From assembly GCA_002099365.1 (NCBI GenBank), contig MSED01000014.1, forward strand, positions 1,426,001-1,490,000: a DNA stretch of 64,000 nt. Reading direction: 5' to 3'. Every line of letters starts with the position of its first letter. Position 1 is the stretch's first letter. The translations under genes and the position numbers were made by a program. This stretch comes from Phialophora verrucosa (Eukaryota > Ascomycota > Eurotiomycetes > Chaetothyriales > Herpotrichiellaceae). Shown piece by piece: positions 1-12,117 of the stretch. Below the pieces are notes generated by a model. The model ran no database searches. It was not told the origin of the DNA and saw only the letters and a list, made by a program, of their open reading frames with translations.

Positions 1-1288
1 TCGTGTTTCTGCCGTCCTAGGGAATACCAGTATTAAACTCAAACCCTATTACTGGTTGTCCCTACGCGGAAATACGAGGCTATGTCAGCGCTGGAACTTC
101 GTTGCGAAGAACAAAACTACCTGAGTTTGTTGTCTTGATGTTTACCCGGCCTGGGTCCGCAGAAGTTGTCGGACAGCTATGTAAGATATCAAGAGCAACA
201 GAAGCACACGCTGTTTTCAGTCACTTATGCAGCATTCGACGATTCGATCTCATACAAGTGGATCGGACAACAAAAGGCAATCCCTTGTTCAACAGCTTTT
301 TTGTAATAATTAACCCGAATGGTTCTAAGACGTCGATTCTCATTGGAAAACTGTAAGTTCAAATTCCGGATCGGAAGTAAACTGCCATGTGTCAATTTGA
401 CCACCATCGTCGATTGCGGTCTGTTGTGTCAAGAGTAGGACACAGCTAAAAGCCAAAAGGGCCCATTCTCGTCTAACTCGTGTCCTGCTTTCAGCTTTTC
501 CAGCTACTTGTAGAGAGACGACCCCGCTTCTCCAGCGTCGGGTGCTAAGAATATCGAAGCTTTTGCGTAAGGCCTAGGCCAAATGATCCGAAAACCTTAT
601 GTTCCTACTACAGGTACAGTCTGTAAATCGTATGGAGGAATGGTCTCCATCCGGAGCTGGTGAGCTACAAACCTCGCATTTCACGAGAGGAGGGCAAACT
701 GTTCAGAACGGCCCGAGCGATTCACGTCAAGAGGGTAGAACGAGTGGACGGGTCTCGGAAGACGGGCAGTCGCTCTCATTGCTACCGGGCTGGTTCAATG
801 GAAACTATCCCACTAACCTTTGGCAGCGTCTGTGTAACTTTCTAAGCACCTTGACCACGCATAGTAAGGGAGTGCGATGCAGAAGAGACCTTAGGTGGTA
901 ATGTCGGGGGCAGGGATTTCCCAGGTCCTCAAGGCTTACCTGAAGCACACAGGTTACTGAGAGGCAGGTTTCGCCGACCGATAGGGAGCGGGCTGAACCT
1001 TTAAGTCAGGTCAGTGTTCTGTTTAGGTAATGCTTACTGAGGCTTTGTGAAGGGTTAATGGTGAAATACATTCTCTTCAACTCTCGCTAAGATCGCCACC
1101 GGATTCCTGTTCAGAAGCGTAAACGGCGGGGTTCTGAAAACGCGTAAGCATCCTCTGTCTCGATGTTGAGGTAATAATTGGTCGATTGGTCCATACCAAT
1201 GATTCAACTGGAAACAGTTAGTTGGGAAACATCCTTCTGGTGGCATAAAGCCTGCATTGATCGGATGATGGCAGGATTCCATGCTGTA
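1..1288. other. No supported gene
   Basis: Only short open frames of up to 100 codons are present, overlapping on both strands and without recognisable motifs or paired splice signals. The stretch lies downstream of the membrane-protein relic at 1289-2086 on the minus strand. I see no RNA gene or repeat in it. Confidence 0.5.
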
Positions 1289-2086
1289 TCATAGCAGTAG
1301 TCCTTCGACAGCAAGACCATATTTCCGCTTATGTTCCACCTGGTCCTTACCCAGCACCTGTTTCCGTCCTCCCTCGCCGTCATTCTTTCTCCTCCCCTCG
1401 TGACGCAGCCTCGCCAGTGCAATTCTCCGCGGTAGCGGGTCCGACCCACCATCCTCCTCCTCCACCAACTCATCAAATTCCTCATTCCTCGTTGTCCGCA
1501 GAACAGTAGAAAAGCGGTTGCTGTACACATACTTATTGGGGTACGACGTGATGGATGTACTGATCAAGTTGGCGGCTGAGGAATTATAAGTAAGGTTGTC
1601 GAAGCTGAGCATGCTCAGGGTGATGTTCTGGAAGAGCTGTTCTAAGGAGCTCTGTGTGGTATTGACATTGGTCCAATCGATCTTTGTCTGGGAGTATCGA
1701 GTGCCTCCCGCGGGGTCAACAACCAACAGCTCTTATGGTTAAGATACGCAAAGCCAGAGGCATACGGCAAAGGTTTGAGTTCCGAGTCTGCTTGAGACAA
1801 AGTTTATGTACTTCAACCGATCCTCATATTTCCCTCCCCTCGCTGATTCAGAACCGAGCAAGGTCTCTTCATGACAAACAGACCACAAATCACAAGGATA
1901 CCTAATTGGAATATCACCTCGACACCATGAGCAGTCGTTTTCGGAATCTGTACGGCGGCTTCCCAGACACGACCGCTTCTCCGCCCAAGGGGGACGATCC
2001 ACTCTTCGACGACTAGGCAACACTCCACCGGTACGGCGCTCTTCACGCCTTCTCCGGCGCACTACTGAGTACAGGACGAGAGACAA
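1289..2086 (-). pseudogene. Relic of a fungal multi-pass membrane protein (C-terminal part)
   Basis: The function is unknown; this appears to be the end of a large fungal membrane protein of the kind with a long Asn-rich ectodomain between transmembrane segments. Two frames of the minus strand carry the recognisable pieces. Near 1880-1990 there is a segment reading like a transmembrane passage (AHGVEVIFQLGILVICGL). Near 1500-1700 there is an ectodomain-like stretch with LEQLFQNITLSMLS and several N-x-S/T sites. The latter runs directly into FSTVLRTTRN, which in such proteins normally follows another transmembrane helix. That helix is missing here, and the pieces upstream are in a different frame with stops between. 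The tail is basic and low-complexity. I infer a decayed gene with an internal deletion; an undetected intron could explain the frame change but not the missing helix. Confidence 0.5.
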
Positions 2087-2448
2087 GGAGCCTCGAAGAC
2101 AGTCCTGGTTTTCGAGGAATCCATAAAGAACACCTTCGAGACGGAGCCGGAGGGCTCACTGAAGGAAGGAATGTCCAATATCAAGGGAGACGGTACACAG
2201 TATGTAGATGGACAAGGGCTTTAGCTCGTTAGCTCAGAGTAGAACGCAATGACGATATGGTTCGTCCCATCCAACTCGGCCTGCTTGCTTGGGCCTTCGT
2301 AAAACCTGTGCCAAATTTGGCTCACTCACCCAGGACTTCGCAAGACTCGCCGCGTCAGCGTCATCCTTTCATGTAAGAAACCCGAAAATCATCCTGTCAT
2401 TTCGTACACGTACACAGCACCAACACCCTGAGATATCCCGGCGCGTGC
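2087..2448. other. Intergenic, no supported feature
   Basis: This short stretch separates the 3' end of smc3 from the membrane-protein relic. Only short frames are present, and no motif was seen. It should hold the smc3 3' UTR. Confidence 0.4.
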
Positions 2449-5400
2449 TCATTGAGTCTGGCTCTCAATGAAATCCAGCGCATTCTCCTTCGTCTCCTGC
2501 CTTATGCTGCTGACGTTATTGCCGAACCGCACACCAAAGCACATGTCCGCAACCCTGAGCATTTCCGGTCGGAAAGTGGTACAGATGAACTGACCTCCCG
2601 TCGGTCGGCCGTCTCCATCTTCAGGTTCATCGTCTACCCGGTTGGCAAGATGTAAGAGGTGATCAGCCACAGCTGTTCGGTACTGCGCGTCGAGATTGGC
2701 ATCAATCTCATCAAAGATGTAGAATGGGGCCGGGTCCGTGGCCTGGATGGCGAAGATGAGGGCAAGACTGCAAAGACCTGGAGTTGTGTTAGCGGACACC
2801 ACAAAGCCTCGACAAGGAATAGACAGAACTGACTCTTTTGTCCACCACTGAGCTGTTGGATTCGCTGCTGGTCATCATGCTGGCTGTTGAAGCTGACACT
2901 GATCCCAACCCCGGTGTAATTCTCGACGCCGCGCTTGTTCACTGGTTCGGCGTCGGACTCTTCGTCGTCTTCTCGTGCATGTCCCTTATCGGTCTTCCTC
3001 TGGATGACCAAGCGCCCTCGACCGGCTGGCACCAGTTTCTGAAAGACCTCGGCAAATGCTTTGCTGACTTGCTTGAAGGTCCGTTCAATGGCTTCATCCT
3101 TCCGCTGGTCGAGTACCTTGATCAGATTATCGATCGACTGCTTCGCCGTCTCAAGTTCCTTTCTTCGGCTTTCCAATTCTTCGCGCTGCTTCATGGACTT
3201 GCGGTAGTGTTCAAAAGCATGCTTGTTGACCTGGCTGTACTTCTTCAGCGACTCTTTCGCCTTCTGCAGCTTCTTCACGATGGCCTCCGAATTGGTCGTT
3301 TGGTACTTCTTTCGCAAATCCTCGGTGATGGCGCCCAATTCTCTGATGTTCTCAGCACACTCCTGCTTCGATGCAAGAAGAGCGGCCTTCTTCTGGACCG
3401 ACTTTTCCAGGCGCCGCTGGTGACGCTCAATAGTACGGGTGAGGTCCTCTTGTTGTCGTCTTGTCTCGGCTGCTTGGCTCTCAAGCTGAGCAATCTGGGC
3501 TGCCGCCGTTTCCAGCTGATCTTCAAGTGCGTCCAGGTCTTCTTGAACCGAATCCAGCTCTTTGGTTAGACGGACCAGTTCCGCCCTCTTGGAGCGCAGG
3601 CTGCCAGATTCCTCACCATCTGCATCTAGCTCGTCGCCTTCGAGAGCTGCAAGCTGGGGTTTCAGGCTCGAATTGAGTCGAACCTCCAAATCCGCCTTCC
3701 GGGTCTCGATTTCTGCTCTCGACGCGGACACATCATTGTACTCGCGCCTCAGCTGCTGAATATCCGCAGTGAGCCTATCAAGCTGCTGCTCTTCGGCTGT
3801 CGACAGTGCTTTCTTAAAGTCTGTGTTCAGCTCAGCTTGATCAGCATTCTGCTTGTCCGTCACAATTTTGACCTGGGCGGCAATGGCTGCTTCCTGCTTC
3901 CGTTTGGCCTCAAGATCCTCTCTTTTCCGCTGGAGCATCTCCGTTTTGTTGCGGATCTCTTGCCTCAGCAGTCTTTGATTCGACTGTGATTTGTTCTTTT
4001 GTTGCTCGAGCACTTGAGCCTCGCCCATGGCCATTGTGATGGTCTGGTCGATCTTCTCAACTTTCCGCTTGTTCTCGTTGCTCTCCCTCCTCACTGCCTC
4101 GAATTTCTCGCGAGCAGCCATGACCGCTTTCGTTGCCTTGAGCCTGGAAGACCGGACGTCGTGATAGCCACCGGTCAGAGCTCCCTTCTTGTCGGATCTA
4201 TCACCTTCGGGTGTCACGGCTGTCAGACCATGCGTCCTGGCGTATTGGGCCGCAATGCTGAGGTTCTGGGCAATGATGGCCTTGCCGAAGACCTGTTGCA
4301 CGGCCCGTTCGTACATCTTGTCGTAATTGATGAGCGACATAAGTGGTCTCGCATCTTGTGCATTGGGGATATTTGCTGTCTTCGGCCTCAATCGATTGAG
4401 AGGCATGAAAGTGATGCGACCGGCTCGCTCCGTGTTTAAGATCGACATCACTTTCGTAGCCGTGTCATCATTGTCAACGACGTAGTGGAAGAGAGAGTTG
4501 CCGGCTGTGACCTCTACAGCTGTGTGATATTGAGGAACGTCGATCAGCTCGGCCAGAGTACCGTAGCACCCGTCAAGCTTGTATTGCTCCTTGATTCGCC
4601 GTACGGCATCTAGACCACGACTGGTATTGCCGTCCATCATATGTGACAGATTTCGTTCGGCTTTTCGTAGGTCATCCTGGGCGCTGGCATACTCTGAATC
4701 GAGTTGGGCTTCTCTGCGCCACAGCATCTTTCGCTCGTCCATGAGCGCTTCTTTCTTCTCGTGGGCTGCTTGAATTTCTTGGTCGATGGAATCATCCTGG
4801 CTGCCGATGCGTTGCTGGAGACTTTCGATCTCCTTCTCAAGACCGGCGATGGCCTTCTCATCTTCGGCGATGCCCTCGGCGGTCTGCATGCGGGTGGCCT
4901 TGAAACGTGATAACGACTCGAAGGTATCATTGATTTGTGCTTGCAGCCAGGAATCCCGAGCCTTCTTTGTCTTGAACCTCGCGCTTCTTCCTTGCTTGTC
5001 ATACAGCCGCTGCTGCGTCGCGATAGCTTCTTCTAGGCGTATTTTCACTGCTTGTTCCTTTGCGCGCTCGACGTTAAACTGTGGTATGATGGTACGGAGC
5101 TCGTCCTCAATCTCCTCTATCTGAGCTCGAACTTGCTGTAGTTCTTTGTCACGGGTCTCCTTGGTTCGTTGCGCTGCCGCTTGTCCATGGACGAGATTCT
5201 TCTCCTCCAATTCGACTTGAGCTCTTGCCTTGGCCTTCTCGCGCTTTTCTTCCTCGAGTTGGCGCTTCTGAAGACGCGCCGTCTGAACCTGCTGGTTCAG
5301 TTGTTGAATCTGGCGGGTGATGTTGGCTAGCTCGTCTTCTCCTCGGGCGAGACGCTCGCGATTCTCGTCGGCGTCATCTATGCCCCCGACGCGCTTTTCG

Positions 5401-6181
5401 TCTAATTCCGCCAGGGCCTTATTGATCTCATCCTGCTCTCGATGGAACAGTGTATATTCCAGGGCGCGCTTTTGGCGGTCGGCGTCTTGGAACTCTCGTA
5501 GCTCCTTCTGCTCATCTTCGAGTTCCTCTAGACGTTCATTGATCTGGTCGAAGGTCTGGTCAATGGCGGCCATCTTGTTGTTAGTGTCGACCATGATCTT
5601 CTGGGACTCTTCCTTCTTTGCGACAAACTGTTGTGTGCCAGCGACGCTCTTCAGGACGTCCAGGCGCTCCGAATCCTTCATATTGGTCAACCTTGTGATG
5701 CGACCCTGGGGCACGATGTAGTAGGGATTTGCGCGCGAGAAGCCTGCATTTTCCAGCAGCTGCATCACATCTTGTTTGGTCGCGTTCTTGCGATCTAGGG
5801 AGTACTCGTCTTTCTTGAGGCCAATGGTCCGGCGCAGGATCAACTCGTCGTTGCCGGTCGGGAAACGGCCATCTGAGTTGTCGAAAACAATCTCGACGTA
5901 GGCCGACATGACCGCGGAGCCGGAGCCTTCGTGGATGAGGGCCTGGCGCTCTTCACGGCCCATCTGGGAGTAGGCATCGCTGAGGACGAAGCGAATCGCG
6001 GCGAAAAAGTTGCTCTTGCCTGAGCCATTGCGCCCAACGATGACATTGAGTTTGGGAGAGAACGGATTGACAACTGTCTGATTCTTGTAACTGTGTTTGC
6101 AGGTTAGACATGCGCTCATGCGTTGGGTCGCGCTGAGACGTACCTTTTGAAGCCTTGGATCGTAATCTGTTTGATGTGCAT
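2449..6181 (-). CDS. smc3: Cohesin subunit Smc3
   Basis: Smc3 pairs with Smc1 in the cohesin ring that holds sister chromatids together in the nucleus. Three exons fit: 6181-6144, 6090-2834 and 2777-2449. The introns are 53 and 56 bp with GT/AG ends and in phase, giving 1207 residues, a normal length for the family. The first exon supplies MHIKQITIQGFK, the canonical start. Walker A (GRNGSGKS) is at about residues 32-39. The adjacent lysines of GLKKDEY at 105-106 match the Eco1/ESCO acetylation sites. Two long coiled coils flank the hinge (about 520-640). The ABC signature LSGGQK is near 1095, with part in each of the last two exons, and Walker B (FYIFDEIDANLD) is near 1120. The C terminus is intact. 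The Aspergillus orthologue is called sudA. Large antisense frames over this gene are shadows. Confidence 0.97.
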
Positions 6182-6971
6182 CTTGACCCAGCCGGGGCTC
6201 GAGAAAGATTGACCCAGTGTTGACGAAAGCGGAGCGAAAGTGAGAGATCAGAGCAATCGCCGCAGGACGCGAAGCCCATCAACGCGCAGCGCGACGGCAC
6301 ATGGAGCAAAATTAGGATTATGTAAGCCTCTCCATCAGACAACGTTAGGTGCACGTGCACACTATGCCAATTACGGTAAATGCGCACTCAGCTGCTTTGA
6401 TCTCAGCCATTTGTGAGGTTTCTACAATCACTCGACGCTCAGAGAAGACGCGCTTGCATACAGCAGTGAGACTATACTGTCCCGAACGCTGTGGATCTAC
6501 CTGCATTTGCGTCGGTGCAAGCTGGGCGCCTGATTCCAGATTCCAGATCCAATCTTCCATTGCTACTTTACGTCCACAATGCAGCTCAATTTGCTCCGCC
6601 TCTTTGGTGTCACCTCCGGCGAGGGTCACATTCACGTTGGCTAATAAACGAGTCACGTGAGCAGTCTGCCCCCCCTCTGGTGGCCCTTGATGCTGCCTAT
6701 GATGCGGGTACCAGATCCGCTCTGGATGTCACTAAGATGAAAAGGCACAGACATCCGATAAGGAGCTGGGCCCTCATGTCTTCTCTCTCACATCAAGATG
6801 CCATTTTGGTGCATCTGTGACTAATCTGAGCCGGCAATGAGTCTTACCTCTGATCTGTGCTTCTCAGGCAATCAGGCCCCCCAGCGCAGGTGCTTTGGTG
6901 GACCCAAGGATTTCCTGGGACGTTGCGAGGTTCCGGCCACAGACCGCTATGGATGGAGACGGGGAGATTTC
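6182..6971. other. Divergent intergenic region between smc3 and a glycosyltransferase
   Basis: This region separates divergently transcribed smc3 and the gene at 7075 and should contain both promoters and 5' UTRs. Overlapping frames of about 100 codons on both strands at 6345-6820 show no motif. No RNA gene was seen. Confidence 0.4.
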
Positions 6972-6978
6972 TATATAA
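6972..6978 (+). promoter_or_regulatory. TATA-like box of the glycosyltransferase gene
   Basis: The sequence TATATAA lies 97 bases before the ATG at 7075, a plausible distance for a core promoter with a short 5' leader. It is assigned by position and sequence only. Confidence 0.45.
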
Positions 6979-7074
6979 CTCCCAGAAATCAGCAGTGACT
7001 TCTCGTATACAGCCTCGCAAACCAGCTCACCTTCAACCCATTCAGAGAGAAGCAACCCCTCCAGAGATCCGGCA

Positions 7075-8333
7075 ATGGCGTCCACTCCCAAGTTCAACAT
7101 CCCCGAGGAATTCCAGGACCAACTCCTGCACATCCAACCGAATGACACACGTACCAATGAAGAGATTCTGGCTTCTCTCGAGCAGTACACGCCCATCACG
7201 TCCGAAAAGAACATCTGGGCCTTCTGGGACAAGGGCATTCGAAACATGCCGGCCTGGTGCCAACGCAACGTCGTCGACTGGGTGAGAATATGCGGACCGA
7301 CATGGACGATTCGTATCCTCGACGCTGTCCCGGGCTCGCCCACAAACGCCCTCAAATACGTCCCCGCCGAGCTACTTCCCGAAGCATTCGTCAAGGGAAC
7401 CCTGAGCGGAGTATACACCGGACCCCACAGCTCAGACTTCTTGCGTGGAGCATGTCTGTACTCGCACGGTGGCGTCTACATGGACACTGGAAACATCCTG
7501 ATCCGCGACCTCGACCGCGTGTGTTGGAATCAGCTTGCCGACCCAAGCTCCCCGTATGAGGTGTGCGTACCTATTATGTATGCGACCGTCATGGCCAATC
7601 ACTTCGTCGCAAGTCGCAAAGGTGACCCGTTCATCAAATGCTGGTGAGCACAGCACGGCGCCATAGAGGACAGTTGTGCACACTGACAGTGCCTTGCAGG
7701 CACGACCTCTTCATCCACCTGTGGAAAGACCGCCAGAACCACGAAGGCCTCCTTCACCACCCGTTGCTCGCCTTCGCCTTAAATCTTACCTTTGAAGCGT
7801 CTCAACAAGCAAACTTCAAATGGGACTTCAAGGTCGAACCCCAGACTGTGATGGAGTACATCAGCCAAGTCCTGTCATGGCAGCGGCTCTGCATGCTCGA
7901 AGACGCGCGAGACGGCTTTAACGCAACGGAATACTGGTTGAACAAAGTCCTCGTCTACGACTCCCTGCAGGAAAACTGGGCCGCGGAAGCGACCATCGGA
8001 TTCGGCGGACCGGTGCTCTTCAACGCGCTGGCCACCAGGCTCGACGCACCGGAGGACTCGGAGGAATACAAGACGGCGTACAAGCTCGTGTGGAGACTGT
8101 TGACAGGATCGACGCTGCAGAAGATCACGCATGGCAAAAACCTGACGCAGACCCCCGCTGCTGGGGTGCTCTGGGAGGAGCCCGGAAATGAAGACAAGGA
8201 CCACGAGCCAGGGACTTTCGCCGAGCTATTCAGGTACGGGACGGTGCACTTTCGGCAGACCAGAGAGAGTATCCGTTACGTCAAGGCCGAGATGCCTGCG
8301 ACAACGCTCAAGAAGGGGTTGCTGGAGCCTTAG
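7075..8333 (+). CDS. Capsular polysaccharide synthesis-type glycosyltransferase
   Basis: This is likely a sugar transferase of the fungal Caps_synth family (PF05704), whose substrate is not evident. The exons are 7075-7643 and 7700-8333, with a 56 bp intron (gtgagc to ttgcag), giving 400 residues. Near the N terminus EKNIWAFWDKGIRNMP is the family's 'I(W)xFWxxG' opening. At about residues 120-150 the segment SDFLRGACLYSHGG and the following VYMDTG match the nucleotide-sugar-binding region. Here DxG replaces the DxD of the related Gly_transf_sug family, as is usual for Caps_synth members. No signal peptide or transmembrane segment is visible, so it may be cytosolic or peripheral. It sits 420 bases upstream of a co-directional FAD oxidoreductase. 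Role in wall or glycolipid synthesis is inference. Confidence 0.85.
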
Positions 8334-8754
8334 AGACCAGAGACGGACCACGACCAAGGCATACATGCGGGTCGGTAATGGAAGAGCGCATGCTAACTGA
8401 AAAACTTCCCATGTAAGTTACAGTGTGTTCCACGTACGTCTTGAATGCACCTAGGCACCAGCGTTCCAGGCCGGCCAAGCTAAAGGCAACGTACCACGTA
8501 CTTATTTGCAGCGCCGACATCGGCTTCGCCCTCGCCCTGCACACCCCGGACCGACCACGGGCCCGAAGCTGTCGGAATTAAGAATTCCAACAAGTGTTTG
8601 GCCTTCCCCACTTGAATGAGTCTTTACGGTGTACGAGATACTATGTACCTCATACAAAGCGGCATTTTTTATCAGATAAGATCTCCATCTCCCCCTTTTC
8701 CGTAGCATTGTGCCTCCCACCTCGTTGCTGCCCGCCCCTCCTCCCTTGTGCAGA
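8334..8754. other. Intergenic, no supported feature
   Basis: This holds the 3' end of the glycosyltransferase gene and the promoter of the FAD oxidoreductase. A pyrimidine-rich stretch immediately before the ATG at 8755 is typical of fungal leaders. Confidence 0.4.
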
Positions 8755-10339
8755 ATGTTCCCAAAATTCCTCCTCATCCTCCGCCTCCTCAGATTCACCT
8801 TCTCGCTCATCACGCAGAGACTGTCCCTCGTCCTCTCGGCGAAGCTCCACCGCCTCACATACCGCGGCGCGGGCCCCAATCCCAAGAACATCGTCATCAT
8901 AGGCGGGTCCTTCGCGGGCTATTTCCTGGCCAAGCGGCTCGCCGAGTCTCTCCCCAGTGGATATCGCGTCGTCTTGATCGAGAGACACACGCACTTCCAA
9001 TTCACGTGGAATTTCCCGCGCAGCACGGTCGTGCCGGGCCAGGAAGCCAAGGTCTTCATCCCGTACCCGGACAAGCCCAGCGACACGGCAGAGGGGTCGT
9101 TCGAGCTGAAGCGCGCTGTCGTCACCTCGATCGACGACAAGAAGGTAGTGTTGGCGACCGGCGAAGTGGTCGAGTATGCATACCTGGCCCTCGCGACGGG
9201 GAGCCGGCGGCGCTATCCAGGCGCTCTGCAGGCGGACGACAAGGCCGCGGGCGTGAACTTCTTCGCCTCCCTCCAGGACCGGATCCAGCACGCGCACACG
9301 ATCGTCGTGGTGGGCGGGGGTGCCGCGGGCGTCGAAGTCGCGGGCGACATTCGCAGCAAGTATCCCCTCAAGGACGTCACGTTGGTGCACTCCCGCGCGA
9401 GGCTGCTGAACAGTTTCGCACCGGGTCTTGATGCCATCGCAAGGCCCGCGCTAGTAGACGACCTGGGCGTGAAGCTGCATCTTGGCGAGCGCGTCGTCGG
9501 CGGGTTTGACCTCGAAGGACCCGGCGAGGTCGTCCTGAGTAGCGGGACGGTGTTGCAGTGCGACTTGTTGGTAGGTTTGGTCACAGTCGCTGGAGGCAGG
9601 GACATCAAAGGGGCACACACCAAGGTCCGAAATCATCTTTGCTGACGGATTTGACAATGATTTAGATCAAATGCACAGGCCAAACCCCCAACTCGGAGCT
9701 CCTACACTCCTTCTCGCCATCCAGCATCGCTCCGTCCGGCGCCATCATGGTCGAGCCGACCCTCCAGATCAAAACCAACAACACACCCTCACCGACCATC
9801 TACGCCCTCGGCGACGTGATCGACCTCCCGGGTCCGAAGATGGGCCGCGCCGCCTCGATGCAGGCTTTCCTTGTCGCGGAGAATATTGTGCGCGCCATCC
9901 GGGGGAAGAAGCCGAGAGCATATCGGCCCACGATGATCGATACGTCCATCGAATTGACGTTGGGGCTGGTAAGTCCGATTCCAATACCGAGGCGAGTTCC
10001 ACTTTCGAGTTTCGAATCCCGGAACTCCTTCCGCTTTGATCGAGTTTCGAGTATGAACTTTGAGATCCCGAATCTTCTTCTCGCCTCGACCTTGCGCTGC
10101 CTCGGGCCTTCCTTCTCCTTGAAAAAAGAAAAGACAAGCTGACATGTGAATGTGGTATCTTTTTCGTGGGTACCCAGGCCAAGAACGTGACCTACATCAG
10201 CGACGGCACGACCGACGTGTCGTTCTCGAAAAAGATGACCGACGAATCCATGCACGCGGCGCAGGCATGGAAGGTGATGGATGCGAAACCGTTCGACGAG
10301 CCGAATCATCATCGCGCGGCGGACAAGGTCGGGGCTTGA
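8755..10339 (+). CDS. AIF/FSP1-like FAD-dependent oxidoreductase
   Basis: This is an NAD(P)H-dependent flavoprotein of the AIFM2/FSP1/AMID type, related to type II NADH dehydrogenases; the acceptor is probably a quinone. The exons are 8755-9570, 9666-9968 and 10178-10339, with introns of 95 and 209 bp in phase, giving 426 residues. The first 38 residues are hydrophobic and basic (FLLILRLLRFTFSLI), consistent with membrane association. The FAD motif GGSFAG is near residue 50 and the NAD-binding GGGAAGVEVAGD is near residue 190. The second FAD contact, YALGDV, is near 330. The start at 8755 was preferred over an upstream in-frame codon at 8710 because it begins directly at the hydrophobic helix. 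The 209 bp intron is the longest in the window. It is a neighbour of a monooxygenase and a dehydrogenase, and a shared pathway is possible but unproven. Confidence 0.88.
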
Positions 10340-10567
10340 AGGGGGGCTGCGGTTTGGGGGCCCAAGGCGCAGGTAGGCAGGTAGGTTAGAGCAGATATGA
10401 TCTATCGTGCGCGGGTTAGTGGGGATGGATGGGTACAGGACGGTGTGTAACCATATCTACTGTGCATGGTCTAGTAACAATAATAATGCATGATACAGAT
10501 AGCGCACATGTGGCAAACCAGACTGGCTCTGTCCGTTAGCTACCCGAAATATTGACGTTGTCTATCA

Positions 10568-12117
10568 TCACGTTGCCGCCTCGGGCGCGCTCAACACTGC
10601 CGGCCTCAAACTGATCCTATACTTGACTAGCTCCGGATCTTCATACTCTGCCATCCACATGGGGTCCATGGTGATTTCCCATTGCTTCATCCGACTGACC
10701 AGCTGGGCCTGCGGGTCTTGCAACGCTTTATACTGTAGAGGTGTGAGTTAGGGGCGGCGCATTGAATTGCAACACGAGATTGGAGACCGAGCGAGGCAGG
10801 TCCAAGCAAGGAACGGGCGCCACACAGGCAAGCACTCACCATCCTAGCGTCAGCTTCCTTCTTCTCGGGCGTCGCCATCGCGAGCCATTGCTCCATCTTG
10901 TGTTCCCTGGCAACATCGTCGATCACCCATATGCCTAGGGGGTCGTTGCTGTAGCCGCCCAGCTGAGCCATGCGTTTATTTTCGATCGAGAACTCATTCG
11001 TGAAAGTGAGCCATTTCTCGCGGCGGCGCTGGGCCCACGTGTCGAGCAGAGACTCGGGGGCTTTGCCGTTGATGACGGCGCCGAGTGCGCGGCCGAGGGG
11101 CCCCGCGTCGAGGAGACCTGTTGTCAGGCCGAGGCCGCCGATGGGGTTGTTGCTCTGCCGTCCGTCAGTCCGTTCATCGAGCTACGGTTGGCGTTACACG
11201 ACCGGGGGGAAGGGACTCACATGTGCAGCATCCCCGGCTAGTAGGATCCTCCCGAGCCTGAAAGTCTGGGCACACCTCTGATGCGGCTTGTACTTGTTCA
11301 GCTGCACGAGCTCGTATTCGGCCGGCCACACGGGGAAAATGTGCTTGTAATGCTCGTCCAGCTCTGCCCTAATCTCCTCGTTCGTCAAGCCAGCCCTGAT
11401 TCCAAAGGCCACGCGCCAAAGACCTGTATCGTCTAGGATGGTCACGACCGCCCAGTGAACCGGATCCATAACAATGTTCGCGGTGTTGAATCCGTGTTTG
11501 AAGAAGTCGAAGCGTATGTTCGTGGCGACGAAGTCCTCTTTCGGCCACGAGAAGCCCTCGAACGGAATGTTGGAGAGTTTTCGCACCGACGAGCCGGCGC
11601 CGTCGCAGCCCAAGAGCCAGTCGCAGGTGTATCGGGTTTCTTCACCCGTGCTCGGATTAACAACGAGCAAGGAGACGGTAGTCTGTTTCTCATCTTGCGA
11701 GACCTCAATGACCTTCTGGTTGAAGCGGACTTCCGAGTTATATTTTGTCGTAAGGTGCCGGAGTAGGATATCAGCCAGTCGGGGTTGCGGACAGTTGATA
11801 CCAGAAGGGAATAAGCTGCCTCCTTCCTTCTTCTCCACGTAGGCAACCTTTTTGCCTTTGATCCAGAATGACACGACATCATTGATGACGGATTCCTTCT
11901 TGACGTCCTCCAGGGTTCCCGTCTCGAGCAGTTCGGCTTGCGCACATGGCTGATATGATGCTGCGCGAGGAGACTGGTCTACTTCATGATTTCTCTCGAG
12001 TACGAGGACCCGCACACCCAGCCGGGCGAGATTTGTCGCCGCGGTCAGTCCGACGGGGCCGGCACCAACAATGATGACACGGTGGTGTTCGGATTTTGCA
12101 GGACTTATTGAGCCCAT
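10568..12117 (-). CDS. FAD-dependent aromatic-ring monooxygenase (PheA/TfdB type)
   Basis: This is a flavoprotein hydroxylase using NAD(P)H and oxygen on a phenolic or other aromatic substrate. The exons are 12117-11221, 11154-10840 and 10732-10568, with introns of 66 and 107 bp, giving 458 residues. The sequence shows the N-terminal dinucleotide fold (VIIVGAGPVGL, residues 17-27), the DG motif (LLGCDGAGSSVR) and, across the first splice, the conserved GDAAHSNNPIGGLGL. Splicing is essential, since the unspliced frame stops just after GDAAH. The ATG at 12117 is used because the longer frame begins with GTG. It is shorter than classical phenol 2-monooxygenase (about 600 residues) and lacks the thioredoxin-like C-terminal domain. 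It is divergent from the SDR gene across about 510 bp. Substrate is unknown. Confidence 0.88.

Noticed and set aside
2838..3569. 243-codon plus-strand frame inside smc3
   Set aside because: It is antisense to the coiled coil of Smc3; its leucine-rich content is the reverse reading of coiled-coil codons.
8650..9390. 246-codon minus-strand frame over the FAD oxidoreductase
   Set aside because: It is antisense to the gene's FAD and NAD motifs and has no domain of its own.
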